Part shown: positions 58,201 through 61,200 of the stretch, piece by piece
Layout of the letters: each line of letters begins with the position of its first letter
Position numbering within the stretch: the first letter of the stretch is position 1
Source of the DNA: DASXUX01 sp036504595
Lineage (GTDB): Bacteria > Planctomycetota > SZUA-567 > H5-PLA8
Length of the DNA: 64,000 nucleotides
NCBI GenBank assembly: GCA_036504595.1
Contig: DASXUX010000095.1
Coordinates: forward strand, 372,001-436,000
Reading direction: 5' to 3'
Program-made: the position numbers and the translations under genes
Notes under the pieces: model-generated
The model's database searches: none
What the model was told of the DNA's origin: nothing
What the model saw: only the letters and a program-made list of their open reading frames with translations

Positions 58201-61200
58201 CTTGGATAAGATGAGGTTCTTGCCCCCGTCGGTCACGGGCGTGAAGGCCGCCACCGCAGGCTGGAACACGGTAAGGGTCCGGTTGTTGGTGAGCGTCATG
58301 CCGCCCGTGAAGGAGATCACGTTGCTGGACGACCCGATGGAACTGGTGCTCTTGATCTCAAAGTCGCCGTTGGCGACCAGCGGGTTGGCGATGTTGCGCG
58401 TGGTGGACGACTGGATCGTACCGCCGTTGACCACCAGATTGCCGGCCGCGAGGGCCGTGTCGCTCTCAACGTCCAGCACGCCGCCGTTGAGCGTTGTGAT
58501 GCTGGAGAGCGTGGCGTTGTTAGAACCGGCGAGGGTCACCGTGCCCAGCGCGGTGGCGCGGAGCGAGTTGTTGACCACCAAGCCGCCCGCCCCGGTGAGT
58601 GTCCCGGCAAAGACCATATTTCCGGTGGTACTCTGCGTGATGGTGGCCTGCGCGCCAAAGGAGACGTTGGCGGTGATACGGGTCGTAGCATCGGGGAACA
58701 GGCAAGCCTGCGGGACTACCTGGAGCGGCGTAGAAGGGCTCTGCCAGTTCAGGATGCCACCGCCGTTGCCGCCGTCATTGTCTATCTCAAGCCGGATCGC
58801 GACCTTCTTGCCGGCTGTCAGGGCAATGGGCCCGGTATAATCATTGCTGGCAACATTCAGACGGTCCATGACCATCTGGTTATCAATGAAGAGCCTGACC
58901 CCGTCGTCCACATTCGCGTAGAAGATGTAGTTCTCGGAATACTGCGGCATCAGAAAGCCGCTCCAGCGGATGCTGTACGTGGTCGCGGCAACACCGAAGC
59001 CCGGTGAAGCACCGCCGATCGCCAGGTTGGCGGTCGCGTCGATGCGTTCGCCAAGCTTGTTGGTCCAATCGATATTGTCGAAGTACTCACCGCGCAAACC
59101 CGTGCCCACGGTGCCGGCCGGAGGGTTGACGGTGACCTGGCCGCTGGCGATGGTCAGCGTGTTGCCGCCGACGATATCGCTGGGCTGGTTCAGGTTCTGT
59201 GCTGAGTTGAACTGCACGGCGTAGCAGGAGCGATTGGCGCCATTCAGCGAGACCACATGCCCCGAGTTGATGATGATGGTGTCGCTCGCGCCCGGGCCGC
59301 CGGCCGGCGGCGTCGGTGACCACGGCGTGGTGGCCGGGTTCGTGTCGTCCCATGAGCCGCTCCGGAGAGTGACATATGTCGCCGCGCCGGACTGCAGGAT
59401 CAGGCCGTCCGCGCTGCTGTACTTACCCTGCCCCACCGTCGTCCCTTCGACCACGGTGGCGTACGAAACGGGGTCGTTGTTGTTGAAGCCGCTAGCGAAC
59501 AGCAGATTCGAGGTGGGCGCGGTGGGATATGCGTGAGTGAGGGTCAGGAAGGCGTTGTTCTGCCGCGTCACGCCGGCGGCGCGAAGCTGCGAACTGAAGG
59601 TCGAAGGCGTCAAGGTGATGTTGCTGACCGTGTTCGCTCCCAGGATCAGCGTGCCAATGTCTTCCAGCACGGACGCTGCCGTCGGGGCGTTCATGGTGAG
59701 CGTACCGCCGGCCAGTGTGACCGGAGCGCCGTTATTAAGGCGGTCCACCGGGGCGCCAACCAACGTATAGTCGAGGCTGAGCGTCGCGCCGCTGTTGACG
59801 GTGATGTCGCTTGTCCCGGAGAGCCGGCCGTTGGCGCCAGCGACCGTCAGCGTGCCGAGTTGCACGAGTGTCGAACCTGTGTAGGCGGCGTTGCCGTTTA
59901 TATTCAGGCCGCCGACTCCTTGCTTGACCAGCGAGAATGCCGTGGGTGAGAAACCGCCCAGGGTGGTAATGGAGTAGAGATTGCACGTGATGTAACGCAT
60001 TGAGTTGCTTGAACCGAAACCGCCCAGTGAGCCGGTGCCATTGAATGTCAGCGATGCAGGGCTAGCCGGCGTGGCAAATATCACATCGGCATTTAGAACA
60101 ATGCCGTTGTTGACAGTACGCGCGTTTCCAACGAAAGCTACATACGTATTGTCCGGCTGAATCGTCGCAGCGGCATTGACGATCAACGGACCGCTCCCCA
60201 ACGGGCCACTCGGCGCAGAATCACTGCCAATAGATAGCGTGCCGGCCAGAACCACAACGCCGCCGGAGAAGGTATTCTGACCACTCAAAATAAGATTGGC
60301 CGCGCCCGCTTTGACCAACCCAATACTGCCGCCGGACTCCGAGATAGCCCCTTGGAACGTCGTGGTGGATGCATTCGTGAGCGTGCGGTAGCCCGTGAAG
60401 GGCGCGGTGTTGGTGAGTTGCACGGTGCCGGTGAAATTGAATTGCTGAGCGGTAACGCTGAAGTCGCCGTTGATAACAAGAGGATTACTAATCGTTCGCG
60501 TTCCACCAGAGGTAAGCGTGCCGCCGTTGATGTTGATCGCATTGCCCGCGCCGCTGTTTAACGACGCATCATTAGCCAGCGAAACCGTGCCCGAGGAGAT
60601 CGTTGCACCGCCGGTAAAGGTGTTTGCTGTTGATAGAGTAATCGTGCCCACGCCGCCGAAGTCCACGCCGGCCGTGCCGGTGATGGACGTTGCCAGCCCG
60701 CTATTGATCGTCAGCGTGCCGGTGCTCTGGTTGAAGATCTCGCCGCGTGTGCCGCCGAATGCCAGCGTGGCGCTCATATTGGCGCTTGCGTTCAGGTTGG
60801 TCACCGGCTGACTCGTTGACGGATAGGGCATTACATAGACCGCTCCGCTGCCCACGGTCAACGTGTTAGCTCCGCCAGCCAGCGTGCCCGTGGTGGCGGC
60901 ATTGCTGCGGAAAATAAGCGAGTAGCAAGACTGGCCCGCGGCCAACGTTACCGTGTCGCTTTCGCGAATCACGGCGATGTCGTTGGGGCCTGGGAACGTC
61001 GTTCCACCATTTGGCGAGGTCCACGTGGCGTTCACGTTCCAGTTGGCATTAGCCGCGGAGATGTAAACAAAGCTTCCGGCGGGCAGGTTTAACGCCACAC
61101 CGTTTAGCGTCGGGTTATTCACGTACACACCAGGTCCGAAACTGGCTCCTTCCGTCACCAGCACGAACGGAACGGTTGTGCCGTTGTTGGCGGCCGGAGC